Shown: positions 7,368 through 15,613 of the stretch, one piece after another
Layout of the letters: every line of letters starts with the position of its first letter
Position numbering within the stretch: the first letter of the stretch is position 1
Origin: UBA7803 sp041686955
GTDB taxonomy: Bacteria > Pseudomonadota > Gammaproteobacteria > Pseudomonadales > Azotimanducaceae
Direction: 5' to 3'
DNA length: 28,504 nucleotides
Assembly (NCBI GenBank): GCA_041686955.1
Contig: JAWLCV010000053.1
Location: 1-28,504 of the forward strand
Program-made: the position numbers and the translations under genes
The notes under the pieces: generated by a model
Seen by the model: the letters and a program-made list of their open reading frames with translations, nothing else
Database searches by the model: none
What the model was told of the DNA's origin: nothing

Positions 7368-8084
7368 ATGAGGGCATCGGCGAATCCCATGCGAAGCCCG
7401 CCACGGCGCCGCCTGGCCGGCCGCGTCCTGGCGCTGGCGCTGCTCGCCGTGCTGGGCCGCTTCCCCGCCGCCGCCGGAGAAGCGCCGCTGATCGGGCGGG
7501 TACAGCACGTGGCCGACGGTGACACCCTGACGATCAAGACCGACGGCGCGCGCTACCGCATCCGCCTCCACGAGATCGACGCGCCCGAGCACCGTCAGCC
7601 CGGCAGCCGCGAAGCCCGCGCGGCCCTGGCGGGCAAGGTGGAGGGCAAGTACGTGCGGGTGGAGGTGGAGACGGTGGACGACTACGGCCGCACGGTGGGC
7701 AAGGTCTGGCTCGGCAACCGGGACATCAATCGGGAGCTGGTCCGGGAAGGGCACGCCTGGGCCTACCGCCGATACCTCCAGGACGATTCCCTGCTCGCGG
7801 ACGAGCGCGCGGCGCGGCAGGCCGGGCGGGGGCTCTGGGCCGCACCGGACCCGGTGCCCCCATGGCAGTGGCGGCAGACGGCGCGGGCGGGCAAACGGCC
7901 GAAGGGTGACGTCGCCCCCGGCCGGTGCGCCATCAAGGGCAACATCAACCGGCGCGGCGACCGTATCTACCACCGCCCCGGCGATCCCAACTACGACGAA
8001 ACCCGCATCGACATGGCCCGCGGCGAGCGGTGGTTCTGCTCGGCTGCGGAGGCCGAGCGGGCAGGATGGCGGCGGCCGCGCTGA
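7368..8084 (+). CDS. Secreted thermonuclease-like (SNase) protein with C-terminal cysteine domain
   Basis: This 238-aa protein has an arginine-rich start and hydrophobic segment (LALALLAVLG) typical of a signal peptide or anchor. The ATGs at 7368 and 7389 are both possible starts. Residues 41-160 form an SNase OB-fold: VADGDTLTI, YRIRLHEIDAPE with Arg66, Asp71 and Glu74, and DDYGRTVGKVW with Arg108. These match the catalytic Arg35, Asp40/Glu43 and Arg87 of staphylococcal nuclease. A C-terminal module (187-238) contains CAIKGNINRRG, IYHRPGDPNYDET, GERWFCSAAEAERAGWR, with Cys187 and Cys224 likely disulfide-bonded. This second module recurs on extracytoplasmic SNase proteins. The expected role is nonspecific, Ca-dependent nucleic-acid cleavage outside the cytoplasm. 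Confidence 0.92.
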   Translation: MRASANPMRSPPRRRLAGRVLALALLAVLGRFPAAAGEAPLIGRVQHVADGDTLTIKTDGARYRIRLHEIDAPEHRQPGSREARAALAGKVEGKYVRVEVETVDDYGRTVGKVWLGNRDINRELVREGHAWAYRRYLQDDSLLADERAARQAGRGLWAAPDPVPPWQWRQTARAGKRPKGDVAPGRCAIKGNINRRGDRIYHRPGDPNYDETRIDMARGERWFCSAAEAERAGWRRPR

Positions 8085-8094
8085 GCGGGCTTCA

Positions 8095-10479
8095 TCACGA
8101 TCCGCCCGCATCGTCGGCGCCCGACGACAGCTCCGCCACGGCGGCCTCCTCCTCGAGCTCGGCCATGGCCTCCTCGGCCGTGCGGCGCAGCAGCTCGCGT
8201 TCCTCCTCGCTCACCGCGCGGGGCGATGCGTCGATCACGCACAGAGAGCCGATGGCGTGGCCGTTCCGGCTGCGCAGCGGCGCCCCGGCGTAGAATCGTA
8301 TGCCGTGCTCGAGCAGGAACGGGTTGCGGGCGAAGCGCGGGTCCTTCAACACGTCCTCGATGACCATGACCTCGTTCTCGGCCACCACGTGCCCGCAGAC
8401 GGAGGTCTCCCGGGGGCTGCTGCCGGCCCGGGCGAGGTCCTCCGGCAGGCCGACCTGGCCGCCGAAGCGCTGACTGTCCTCGTCGATCAGGTTGAACAGG
8501 GAGATGGGGACGTCGAACGCCTTGGCCAGCCGCCTGGTGTAATGCCTCAAGCGCTCGTCGCTCGCCTCCAGGACCCGCAGCCGCCGCAGATCGTCGAGCC
8601 GCGCCGCCTCGTCCGGCGGTACGGGGGCAGGCACGTACCCGGGTGACGGCGCGGTCGCCGCCTCCACCCCCTGCACGGCCTCCCACAGGCTGCGCACCAC
8701 ACTGGCCCCTTCCGGCAGGACACCGATGGACTCTGCACCGGGCTCAGCGGACCGCCACATGCCGACCAGCACGGGCACCCCGGGCGCGTGCCGGAGAAGC
8801 CGGCGAACCGTGGGCTTCACCCGGGAGGAGCGGCCGGGCTCCAGGTACGACAGACAGACCGCGTCGACGCCTTCCAGGCCCGCGTCGGGCAGATGCTCGG
8901 ACGACAGGGCGTCGGCGTTGAGGATCCGCACCTCGTAACCCCGGCGCTCGAGGAGCTGGCCCACCATGGCGGCCACGGCCAGATCCAGAGCGGAGCGGCC
9001 CGCCGCGCAGAGCACGGAGCCTCGCCGGCCGTCCGGCGCCTCCCCGTGCTCCGCCGCGGCGGATGCGGGCTCGTCGCGGTCCGCCAGCTCACCGATCAGC
9101 TCCAGCACGGTGCGCATCACCGCCAGCCGGCGCCCCGGTGTCAATCCCTGCCGGGCATCGTCGGCGGCGGCGCTGCGGAGCGCCGGCAGGGCCACGTCGT
9201 CGTAGAGCTCGAGGAAGCTGTGCTCGTCCAGGTAGTCCTCGGCGATGACCGTGCTCTCGCCCACGTCGCCGGCCAGCAGGCGCTGGTACAACCGTTCCGG
9301 AAGCGACAGGGCGGGCGCCCGCCCCAGCAGCACGTCGAGAAACGCGAGTTGGGGGAAGTAGCGCCCCGCCACCGCCAGGCACACGGTCAGCGGGGTGGCG
9401 AGCAGCAGCCCCACCGGCCCCCACAGCGCCGTCCAGAAGATGGCGGCGAAGATGATGGCCACCGCCGACATGCTGGTGCTGGCTCCGTAGAGCCAGGGCT
9501 CCACGAAGTTGTTGCTGACGAGTTCCAGGGTGAGGATCAGGCCCAGGGTCATTAGCAGCGTGCTCCAGCCCGGATCCACGGCCACCGCCAGGAGCAGCGG
9601 GAAGGCGGCGGAGAGAAACGGTCCCAGATACGGGATGAAGCGCAGCATCACCGCCAGCACCGCCCACAGCAGCGAATTGGGAATGCCGATAAAGTACAGG
9701 CCGATGCCGAACGGGATCCCGTAGGTGACGTTGACCACGAGCTGCATCAACAGGTACTGGCTGACCCGCGTGCCGGCCTCGTCCAGCACGTCCGTGGTGA
9801 CGTTCATGTTCGGCCCGAGCAGGCGGATGACCCGATTGCGCAGGTCCTCCCGCTCGAGCAGCATGAAGATCACCAGCACCACGACGATGCCGGCCTTGCC
9901 GATGGGGCCCACCAGTGGCGCGGCGAGCTGCGAGATCACCTGATAGACCGACAGCGGCGTCTCCTGCACCTGCACCACGGGAACCTCGGGCGGGGGCTCG
10001 TCCGGATCGGGCTCCATCGCCTCGGCGCGCAGGGCCTCGAACATGTGGGACAGACGATCCAGCACGCCGCCGCTCGGCGCCGCCTCCTCCATGCTCTCCA
10101 GCTTGGTGATGAGGTTGGTCTGATAGGAAGGCAGCTCCGCCGCGAGCTGCATCGCCTGCACACCGAGCAGCAGCGCCAGCGCCCCAACCACCAGGAACGC
10201 GAGCAGCGCCACCAGCAGCACCGCCAGGACCCGGGGCACGTGCAGGCGCTGCAGCCGCGTCACCAGGGGCGCGAGCAGAAAGCTCAGCAGAATGGCGATG
10301 GCCAGCGGAATCAGCACGTCGCGGCCGACGTACAGGATGGCGACGACGAGGGTGGCGCCTATGGCGTAGCCGAGCCAGGAGGAGGCGGGGGCACCGCCCT
10401 CGCCCTCAGCCCCCGCGGGCTGGGACGGGCCGCGGTCCTCGGCCGCTCTGCTCTGAGTGCGAGTATCGGGGGTGGCCAC
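8095..10479 (-). CDS. AI-2E/PerM-family permease fused to Rossmann-like and GAF domains
   Basis: This 794-aa protein is about twice the usual length of an AI-2E family transporter. Residues 36-390 carry the permease: paired N-terminal helices (LGYAIGATLVVAILYVGRD), a long extracytoplasmic segment with a Pro/Glu stretch (157-172), and the conserved MLRFIPYLGPFLSA and SNNFVEPWLYG motifs. Residues 391-470 are a helical linker. Residues 485-605 look like a B12-binding-type Rossmann domain (RRGSVLCAAGRSALDLAVAA, RGYEVRILNADALS, VDAVCLSYLEPG, PVLVGMWRS) but lack the cobalamin DxHxxG. Residues 625-780 are a GAF domain (RETSVCGHVVAENEVMVIED, FYAGAPLRSRNGHAIGSLCV). The start is GTG at 10479 without a clear ribosome site. 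The MFS gene lies 90 nt upstream on the same strand. The transported substrate is unknown. Confidence 0.88.
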   Translation of the reverse strand: MATPDTRTQSRAAEDRGPSQPAGAEGEGGAPASSWLGYAIGATLVVAILYVGRDVLIPLAIAILLSFLLAPLVTRLQRLHVPRVLAVLLVALLAFLVVGALALLLGVQAMQLAAELPSYQTNLITKLESMEEAAPSGGVLDRLSHMFEALRAEAMEPDPDEPPPEVPVVQVQETPLSVYQVISQLAAPLVGPIGKAGIVVVLVIFMLLEREDLRNRVIRLLGPNMNVTTDVLDEAGTRVSQYLLMQLVVNVTYGIPFGIGLYFIGIPNSLLWAVLAVMLRFIPYLGPFLSAAFPLLLAVAVDPGWSTLLMTLGLILTLELVSNNFVEPWLYGASTSMSAVAIIFAAIFWTALWGPVGLLLATPLTVCLAVAGRYFPQLAFLDVLLGRAPALSLPERLYQRLLAGDVGESTVIAEDYLDEHSFLELYDDVALPALRSAAADDARQGLTPGRRLAVMRTVLELIGELADRDEPASAAAEHGEAPDGRRGSVLCAAGRSALDLAVAAMVGQLLERRGYEVRILNADALSSEHLPDAGLEGVDAVCLSYLEPGRSSRVKPTVRRLLRHAPGVPVLVGMWRSAEPGAESIGVLPEGASVVRSLWEAVQGVEAATAPSPGYVPAPVPPDEAARLDDLRRLRVLEASDERLRHYTRRLAKAFDVPISLFNLIDEDSQRFGGQVGLPEDLARAGSSPRETSVCGHVVAENEVMVIEDVLKDPRFARNPFLLEHGIRFYAGAPLRSRNGHAIGSLCVIDASPRAVSEEERELLRRTAEEAMAELEEEAAVAELSSGADDAGGS

Positions 10480-10569
10480 CGCAGACGCGCCTGCTGGGTG
10501 CTGACCCCCGGGCGATGCACACGCCGTGCCGACGCCCCCCGGGCCGCGTCCGCGGGCGAGGACTCCGCC

Positions 10570-11787
10570 TCAGCCGGCCGCCGCGGCTGCCGGCTCGGCC
10601 AGCAGCCGGCGCACGTTCCACAGCTTCGTCCGGGTCAGCAGCAGAAGCAGCACCAGCGCCATGCCGGTCACCGGCACCAGCACGGCGTCGTGGGGTCCGA
10701 ATTCACCCACGCACCAGCCGAGGCCGATGGCGCCGATGGGCATGCCGCCCATCATGCCGAGGGAGTACACCGACATCAGCCGCGCCCGGTGACTCTCCGG
10801 GGACGCCTCCTGCACGATGGCCCGGGGCATGGTCATGCTGATGCCGCCGCACATGCCCCAGAGATAGACCACCACGAAGAAGCCCCACATGGGCAGCTCG
10901 AAGTGCAGCAACGACAGCAGCGCGGCGCTGACGCTGCCGCCGATGATCAGCGCCCGCCCCGGCCGGTCCACGCCGCCCCGGCGCATGAGCCAGAGAATGG
11001 TGGTGCACGTGCCGCCCATGTTGGCCACGAACGCGAGCGCGATGCCGCCCGAGCTGCCCTGATAGATGTCCCGCACCATGAGCGGGAGGATCACCATGAA
11101 GGTCCCGGCGAAGAAGATCCCCACGGCGAACGTAAGCAGGATGGCCGGCCGGATGGCCTCGGACCGCCATGCCAGGGAAATGCCTTCGGCGATCTCGCGC
11201 AGGGGACTCCGGCGCGGCCGCGGCGGCGCCGGCGGCAACGCCGGAATGCGCCGGGTGGCGAGGGCCGAGCCCAGCATGAACACGGCCTGGACGCCCATGA
11301 GCACCGCGGGCCCCAGGGAATCCGCGGTGGATCCCAGGCTGAAGCCGATGATCTGCATGGCGAACTGCACCCCCACCGCCAGGGTCACCACCCGCTGGAT
11401 CTCGGGGCCGGCCACCCGGTTGAGGAGCGCGTCCCGGGCGGGCTGGGCGAAGGCGGCGAAACAGCCTCCGACGAAGGCCCAGCCGAGCAGCACCTCGTAG
11501 ACCACGAGATCGCCGAGCACCAGCGCGAGCATGATCAGGGGCGGAGCCACCATGCCGAGCTGCAGCCCGAACAGAAGCCGGCGCTGGTCGACCCGGTCGC
11601 CGATGAGGCCGCCCCAGAGAATCAGCAGCAGCATGGGGAGCTGGCTGGCGGTCTGCGCGAGGCCCAGCCGGGCCGGCGTCTCGTGCAGATACACCGCCAC
11701 CAGCCAGGGAAACAGCACCATCTGAATGCCGCCCGGAACGAGGAAGCTGGCGGTGCTGACCAGATACCAGCGCAGGCCCCGGCTCAT
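10570..11787 (-). CDS. MFS transporter (MFS_3/EntS-like)
   Basis: This 405-aa integral membrane protein is read from ATG at 11787. Twelve hydrophobic segments can be traced, with the A-motif-like loop GGLIGDRVDQRRLLFG between helices 2 and 3 and the central cytoplasmic loop RRIPALPPAPPRPRRSPLREIAEGI. The arrangement AQPARDALLNRVAGPEIQRVVTL and ESHRARLMSVYSLGMMGGMPIGA is typical of the MFS_3 family, which includes enterobactin exporter EntS and macrolide efflux relatives. These are proton-driven inner-membrane exporters; the substrate cannot be inferred. The reading frame continues upstream past 11787, but that part is antisense to the CoA-transferase and lacks transporter character. The gene is divergent from the CoA-transferase at 11948. 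Confidence 0.87.
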   Translation of the reverse strand: MSRGLRWYLVSTASFLVPGGIQMVLFPWLVAVYLHETPARLGLAQTASQLPMLLLILWGGLIGDRVDQRRLLFGLQLGMVAPPLIMLALVLGDLVVYEVLLGWAFVGGCFAAFAQPARDALLNRVAGPEIQRVVTLAVGVQFAMQIIGFSLGSTADSLGPAVLMGVQAVFMLGSALATRRIPALPPAPPRPRRSPLREIAEGISLAWRSEAIRPAILLTFAVGIFFAGTFMVILPLMVRDIYQGSSGGIALAFVANMGGTCTTILWLMRRGGVDRPGRALIIGGSVSAALLSLLHFELPMWGFFVVVYLWGMCGGISMTMPRAIVQEASPESHRARLMSVYSLGMMGGMPIGAIGLGWCVGEFGPHDAVLVPVTGMALVLLLLLTRTKLWNVRRLLAEPAAAAAG

Positions 11788-11848
11788 GGGACGCGGCGTC
11801 TGCGGGGCGGCGATGACGTTTTTATCTGCACCTGCGAATGGTAGAGGA

Positions 11849-11861
11849 AGCGGATTCCGCT
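11849..11861. promoter_or_regulatory. Palindrome AGCGGA-T-TCCGCT between divergent MFS and CoA-transferase genes
   Basis: AGCGGATTCCGCT is a perfect 6-bp inverted repeat with a one-base centre, 62 nt upstream of the MFS ATG and 87 nt upstream of the CoA-transferase ATG. Position and symmetry suit an operator for a dimeric repressor. No known consensus was recognised, and such a site can arise by chance in GC-rich DNA. Confidence 0.3.
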
Positions 11862-11906
11862 GAACACGGTGCCGCTCCCGGGCGGCGCGTGCCGCGGCCG
11901 GTGCCC

Positions 11907-11912
11907 TATACT
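11907..11912 (+). promoter_or_regulatory. -10 box of the CoA-transferase promoter
   Basis: TATACT (five of six bases of the sigma-70 consensus) lies 35 nt before the ATG at 11948, giving a leader of about 29 nt that contains GGGGGAGGAG. No good -35 box is present 16-18 nt upstream. Confidence 0.4.
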
Positions 11913-11947
11913 GGCGCTCCGCCCACGGACAACGGCAGGGGGAGGAG

Positions 11948-14335
11948 ATGAGCCGGGCACTCGCGGACCTTCGGGTTCTGGATCTGACGAGCGGTCCCGC
12001 CGCCGGCATCGCCACCATGATTCTGGCGGACTTCGGGGCGGAGGTGCTCAGCATCGAGCGACCCGGGGAGGATCCACTGGCCGCCCTGCCGGCCGCGCCC
12101 ATGTGGCGCCGGGGCAAGCGCACCTTGACCCTCGACCTCGACTGCCGGGCCGGGCTAGATGCGCTGCACGAGCTCGCTGCCGGGGCCGACGTGCTGGTGT
12201 GCAGCTGGCGCAGCAGCGCCCTCGCGCGCAAGGGCCTCGACTTCGACACCCTGCACCCACGGCATCCGCACCTGGTGTTCTGCCACGTCAGCGGCTTCGG
12301 CAGCCGCGGCCCGCTGGCGGACTGTCCGGGCTACGAGCACGTGGTCGCCGCCATCACCGGCCGCATGCGGCTGTTCAGCGGCATCGTCGACCGCGACGGT
12401 CCGGTGTTCTCGGCCCTGCAGGTGGGGGTTCACGCCTGCGCCCAGACCGCGGCGGCGGGAATCCTCGCCGCGCTCCACGCCCGCGCCGCCGACGGCGCGG
12501 GTCGCCTGGTGGAAACGAGCCTGCTCCAGGGTCTTCTGGCCTACGAGCAGGGCGCCATGCTCGGCGCCCAGGTGCGCGAGCGGCTCGGCGAGATGGCGAG
12601 CGCCCTGCAGCCCGCCGCGCCGGAGCCGCCGCTGCCGGCCCTCTACTACCACCCGGCACAGGCGGGTGACGGCCGCTGGCTGCAGTTCGGCAACCTGCTG
12701 CCCCATCTGTTCGAGAACTTCCTCATCACCACCGATCTGCTGGACGTCCTGGCCGACCCGGAGTTCGACGCGGCCCAGATCAAGCTGCCCGAGGAGAAGC
12801 AGGAAGCCTTCCGCGAGCGCATGCTGAGCCGTATCCAGTCCCGGCCCGCGGCGGACTGGATGGCAGACTTCATCGCGAACGGCAGCGTGGCCGCCACCGT
12901 CTATCAGACGACCCAGCAGGCCCTCGCCGATCCCGACATCGTCGCCAACGGCCACGTGGTGAGCCGCCCCGGCGGCGGCGTGCAGCTCGGCCCGGTGGCG
13001 CGGCTCACCCGCACTCCCGGAGCACCGGGGCCGGACGCCGCTCCGGACGAGGAGCTGGGGTCACGCTGGCGAGCCACCCCACGGCCGCCGCCCCAGCGGG
13101 AGAAATCTCCCGGGCCGCCCCTGGCGGGGGTGAAGGTAGTGGAGATCGCCACCATCATCGCCGCGCCCCTCGGCGCGTCGTTTCTCGCCGACATGGGCGC
13201 CGAGGTGCTCAAGGTGGAGCCGGTGGGCGGGGATCCCTACCGCGGTCTGGCCGCCGGCACCGGCTCCGCCCGGGTCAACGCCGGCAAGCGAAGCATCAGC
13301 GTGGACCTGAAGTCACGCGAGGGCCGGGAGATCGTCACGGGTCTCATCGCCGATGCCGACGTGCTCATACACAACTTCCGTCCCGGCGTGCCGGAGCGCC
13401 TGGGCATCGGCTACGAGCAGGTGGCCGCGGACAATCCGCACATCGTCTACCTGCAATGCAACGGCTACGGCCCGGACGGGCCCGGGGCGGAGCGGCCGAG
13501 CACCCACCCGATTCCCGGCGCGGCCATGGGCGGCGTGCTCTACCAACTCGGCGAGCGGGTCCCGGACACGCTGCAGGACATGGAGGGCCTCAGGCTGTGG
13601 ACCCGGCGCCTGATGCGCGCCAACGAGGTCAACCCGGACCCCAACACCGCCCTGGTGGTGGCCACGGCGGTGATGCTCGGCCTGGCCGCCCGGCAGCGCA
13701 CGGGCCACGGCCAGCGCGTGCTGGTGGACATGTTCGGCGCCAACGCCTACGCGAACCACGACGACTTTCTCGCCTACCCGGGCAAGCGCGACCGGGCGCT
13801 GCCTGACGAAAAGCTGCTTGGGCTCTCGGCAACCTACCGGCTGTACCGCTGTGCGGGGGATCAGTGGGTGTTTCTCGCCCTCCTCCACGAACGGGAGCGC
13901 CGGCGGTTCGTGGAGACCCTGAACGGCGCGGCCCATCCGACACCGACCTTGGAGCAACTGACGCGGGGCGGTGCGGACGCCAGCGCGGCGTTGGCCGAGC
14001 TGTTCGCCACCCGGGATGCGGATCATTGGCAGGACCTGCTCGCCGGCGCCGGGGTCGGCTGCGTGCGCGCCGACCGCTGGCTGCCGAGCGAGTTCTGGCT
14101 CGAGGACCCGCAGGCCCGGACCATGAACCTCACCAGCGATGCGGATCATCCCGCGTGGGGCGGCTATCGGCGCCACGGCCCCATGGTCCGGTTCGATGGC
14201 CGGCAACCGCGCCTGGGCGGGCCGCCCCTGGCGGGACAGCACAACGAATCGGTCCTGAAGGAGCGGGGTTACGCTGCGGACGACGTCGCGCGGCTGATCG
14301 AGCGAGGGGTTCTCTGGCGCGAGTCCGCGCTGTGA
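11948..14335 (+). CDS. Double-length CaiB/BaiF (family III) CoA-transferase
   Basis: This 795-aa protein contains two tandem family III modules, each usually a separate protein of about 400 aa. Half 1 (1-375) begins LADLRVLDLTSGPAAGIATMILADFGAEV; half 2 (390-795) begins LAGVKVVEIATIIAAPLGASFLADMGAEVLKVEP. Both show the RRGKRT/NAGKRSISVDL and DVLVCSWRSS/DVLIHNFRPG motifs. Family III enzymes move CoA between carboxylic acids through an aspartyl-CoA intermediate. At the position of that Asp (G-x-G-Q-x-V-D-V-S), half 1 has Glu189 (GRLVETS) and half 2 has Leu592 (GQRVLVDMF, Asp two residues later). Catalysis may therefore differ or be lost in one or both halves. A GGGGGAGGAG site precedes the ATG. 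The gene is divergent from the MFS gene. The substrate is unknown. Confidence 0.9.
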   Translation: MSRALADLRVLDLTSGPAAGIATMILADFGAEVLSIERPGEDPLAALPAAPMWRRGKRTLTLDLDCRAGLDALHELAAGADVLVCSWRSSALARKGLDFDTLHPRHPHLVFCHVSGFGSRGPLADCPGYEHVVAAITGRMRLFSGIVDRDGPVFSALQVGVHACAQTAAAGILAALHARAADGAGRLVETSLLQGLLAYEQGAMLGAQVRERLGEMASALQPAAPEPPLPALYYHPAQAGDGRWLQFGNLLPHLFENFLITTDLLDVLADPEFDAAQIKLPEEKQEAFRERMLSRIQSRPAADWMADFIANGSVAATVYQTTQQALADPDIVANGHVVSRPGGGVQLGPVARLTRTPGAPGPDAAPDEELGSRWRATPRPPPQREKSPGPPLAGVKVVEIATIIAAPLGASFLADMGAEVLKVEPVGGDPYRGLAAGTGSARVNAGKRSISVDLKSREGREIVTGLIADADVLIHNFRPGVPERLGIGYEQVAADNPHIVYLQCNGYGPDGPGAERPSTHPIPGAAMGGVLYQLGERVPDTLQDMEGLRLWTRRLMRANEVNPDPNTALVVATAVMLGLAARQRTGHGQRVLVDMFGANAYANHDDFLAYPGKRDRALPDEKLLGLSATYRLYRCAGDQWVFLALLHERERRRFVETLNGAAHPTPTLEQLTRGGADASAALAELFATRDADHWQDLLAGAGVGCVRADRWLPSEFWLEDPQARTMNLTSDADHPAWGGYRRHGPMVRFDGRQPRLGGPPLAGQHNESVLKERGYAADDVARLIERGVLWRESAL

Positions 14336-14357
14336 ACCCCTGCTCCCGGGATGGTGC

Positions 14358-15509
14358 TCAGGCGCCCGACGCGCCGGCCAGCGAGGCGTAGGCCGCCTGC
14401 AGAATGCCGAAGCCGCGCAGGTCGCCCAGCAGGTCCCCTTCCATCCGGTTCATGACGTAGGACACGCACAGGCGGGCATCCCGGTCCACCACCACCGTGG
14501 AGCCGCCCCAGCCGCCCCAGTAGGCGATGTGCTCGTTGGGTCCCATGGGCATGAGGTCGCTGGTGAGCCCGTAGCCCATGCCGAAGCGGATGGGCACGCC
14601 GAGAACCAGATCCGGGCCGAAGGTCTGCTCCTCGAACACCCGGCGCGCCCCGGCCTCGCTCAACAGGTTCACCCCGAAGGCCGAGCCGCCGTTGGCCACC
14701 ACGCTCTGCACGCGAACGATGGAGCGCGCGTTGCCGTGACCGTTGGCCGCCGGAATCTCCGCCAGCCGCCAGCCGTCGGTGGCGGCGGCCCGGGCGGTGA
14801 CCGCGGGGTTGCGGAAGGTGCGGGCGGCGATGGAATCCGCCGCCGCCTCGCCGGCGGGGGCGCTCGCAGGCGGGATCAGCTCGGCGATGCGTGGAAAGTG
14901 CTCCCGCGGCGTGCCGATGTGGAAGTCCGCGCCGAGCGGCTCGGCGATCTCGGCACGGAAGAAGCTGCCGAGGGATTGACCCGTCACCCGGCGCACCACC
15001 TCGCCGATCAGGTGCCCCTGGGTCACCGCGTGATAACCGCTCGCGGTGCCCGGTTCCCACCAGGGGGCCTGGCGCGCCAGGGCGGAGGTCATCTTCTCCC
15101 AGTCGTAGACGTCCTCCTCGGTCATGGGTTCGTCCATGCCGGAGAGTCCCGCGCTGTGACTCAGGAAATGCCGCACCTCCACCCCCGCCTTGCCGTTCTG
15201 CGCGAATTCCGGCCAGTACCGCGCCGCCGGCGCGTGGAGGTCCACCTCGCCGCGGTCGGCGAGCAACAGCAGGCACAGCGCCGCCATGGTCTTGGTGGAG
15301 GAATAGACGTTGACGATGGTGTCCTCTTCCCACGGCTCCGTCTGTGCCCGATCCCGGTGGCCGCCCCAGAGATCCACCACCAGCGCGCCCTGGTAGCTCA
15401 CCGCCACGCTGGCGCCCACGTCACCGCGCTCGGCGAAGTTCCCGGCGAACGCCTCGCGCACCGGAGCGAAGTCGTCGTGGCAGGTACCGTGAATCTGCGT
15501 CATCGTCAT
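14358..15509 (-). CDS. Serine hydrolase of the class C beta-lactamase/EstB family
   Basis: This 383-aa protein, without a clear signal peptide, carries the penicillin-binding-protein fold used by EstB-like esterases. The nucleophile motif SxxK is SSTK (Ser70, Lys73 in NVYSSTKTMAA). The second motif Tyr is Tyr159 (ASGYHAVTQGHLIG), and the third-motif equivalent is near YWGGWGGSTVVV. The LSHSAGLSG line is diagnostic for the family. These enzymes hydrolyse esters and sometimes beta-lactams or other amides; the physiological substrate is not evident. Two ATGs (15509 and 15503) follow a GAGGA element, and the second has the better spacing. The 3' end is convergent with the CoA-transferase, 22 nt apart. 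Confidence 0.93.
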   Translation of the reverse strand: MTMTQIHGTCHDDFAPVREAFAGNFAERGDVGASVAVSYQGALVVDLWGGHRDRAQTEPWEEDTIVNVYSSTKTMAALCLLLLADRGEVDLHAPAARYWPEFAQNGKAGVEVRHFLSHSAGLSGMDEPMTEEDVYDWEKMTSALARQAPWWEPGTASGYHAVTQGHLIGEVVRRVTGQSLGSFFRAEIAEPLGADFHIGTPREHFPRIAELIPPASAPAGEAAADSIAARTFRNPAVTARAAATDGWRLAEIPAANGHGNARSIVRVQSVVANGGSAFGVNLLSEAGARRVFEEQTFGPDLVLGVPIRFGMGYGLTSDLMPMGPNEHIAYWGGWGGSTVVVDRDARLCVSYVMNRMEGDLLGDLRGFGILQAAYASLAGASGA

Positions 15510-15577
15510 GTTCCTCGAGAGGCTCCCCGCAGGGAGTATACCCCGCCGGCAGGCGGCCGCCCGTGCCGGGCGGGCCG

Positions 15578-15606
15578 TTCAACGCGAAAGCCAGGGGCGC
15601 TATAGT
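15578..15606 (+). promoter_or_regulatory. Sigma-70-like promoter at the GNAT gene
   Basis: TTCAAC (15578-15583), a 17-nt spacer and TATAGT (15601-15606, five of six consensus bases). Transcription would begin at about 15613-15614, at the first ATG of the acetyltransferase gene. Confidence 0.4.
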
Positions 15607-15613
15607 CCGGGCC

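Noticed and set aside
10045..11844. 599-codon plus-strand frame opposite the permease and MFS genes
   Set aside because: It is a composition artefact: Gln/His/Arg/Gly-rich, no domain, and fully antisense to two well-supported membrane proteins.
11788..12249. N-terminal extension of the MFS frame
   Set aside because: It is antisense to the CoA-transferase, has no membrane segments, and the transporter fold starts at 11787.
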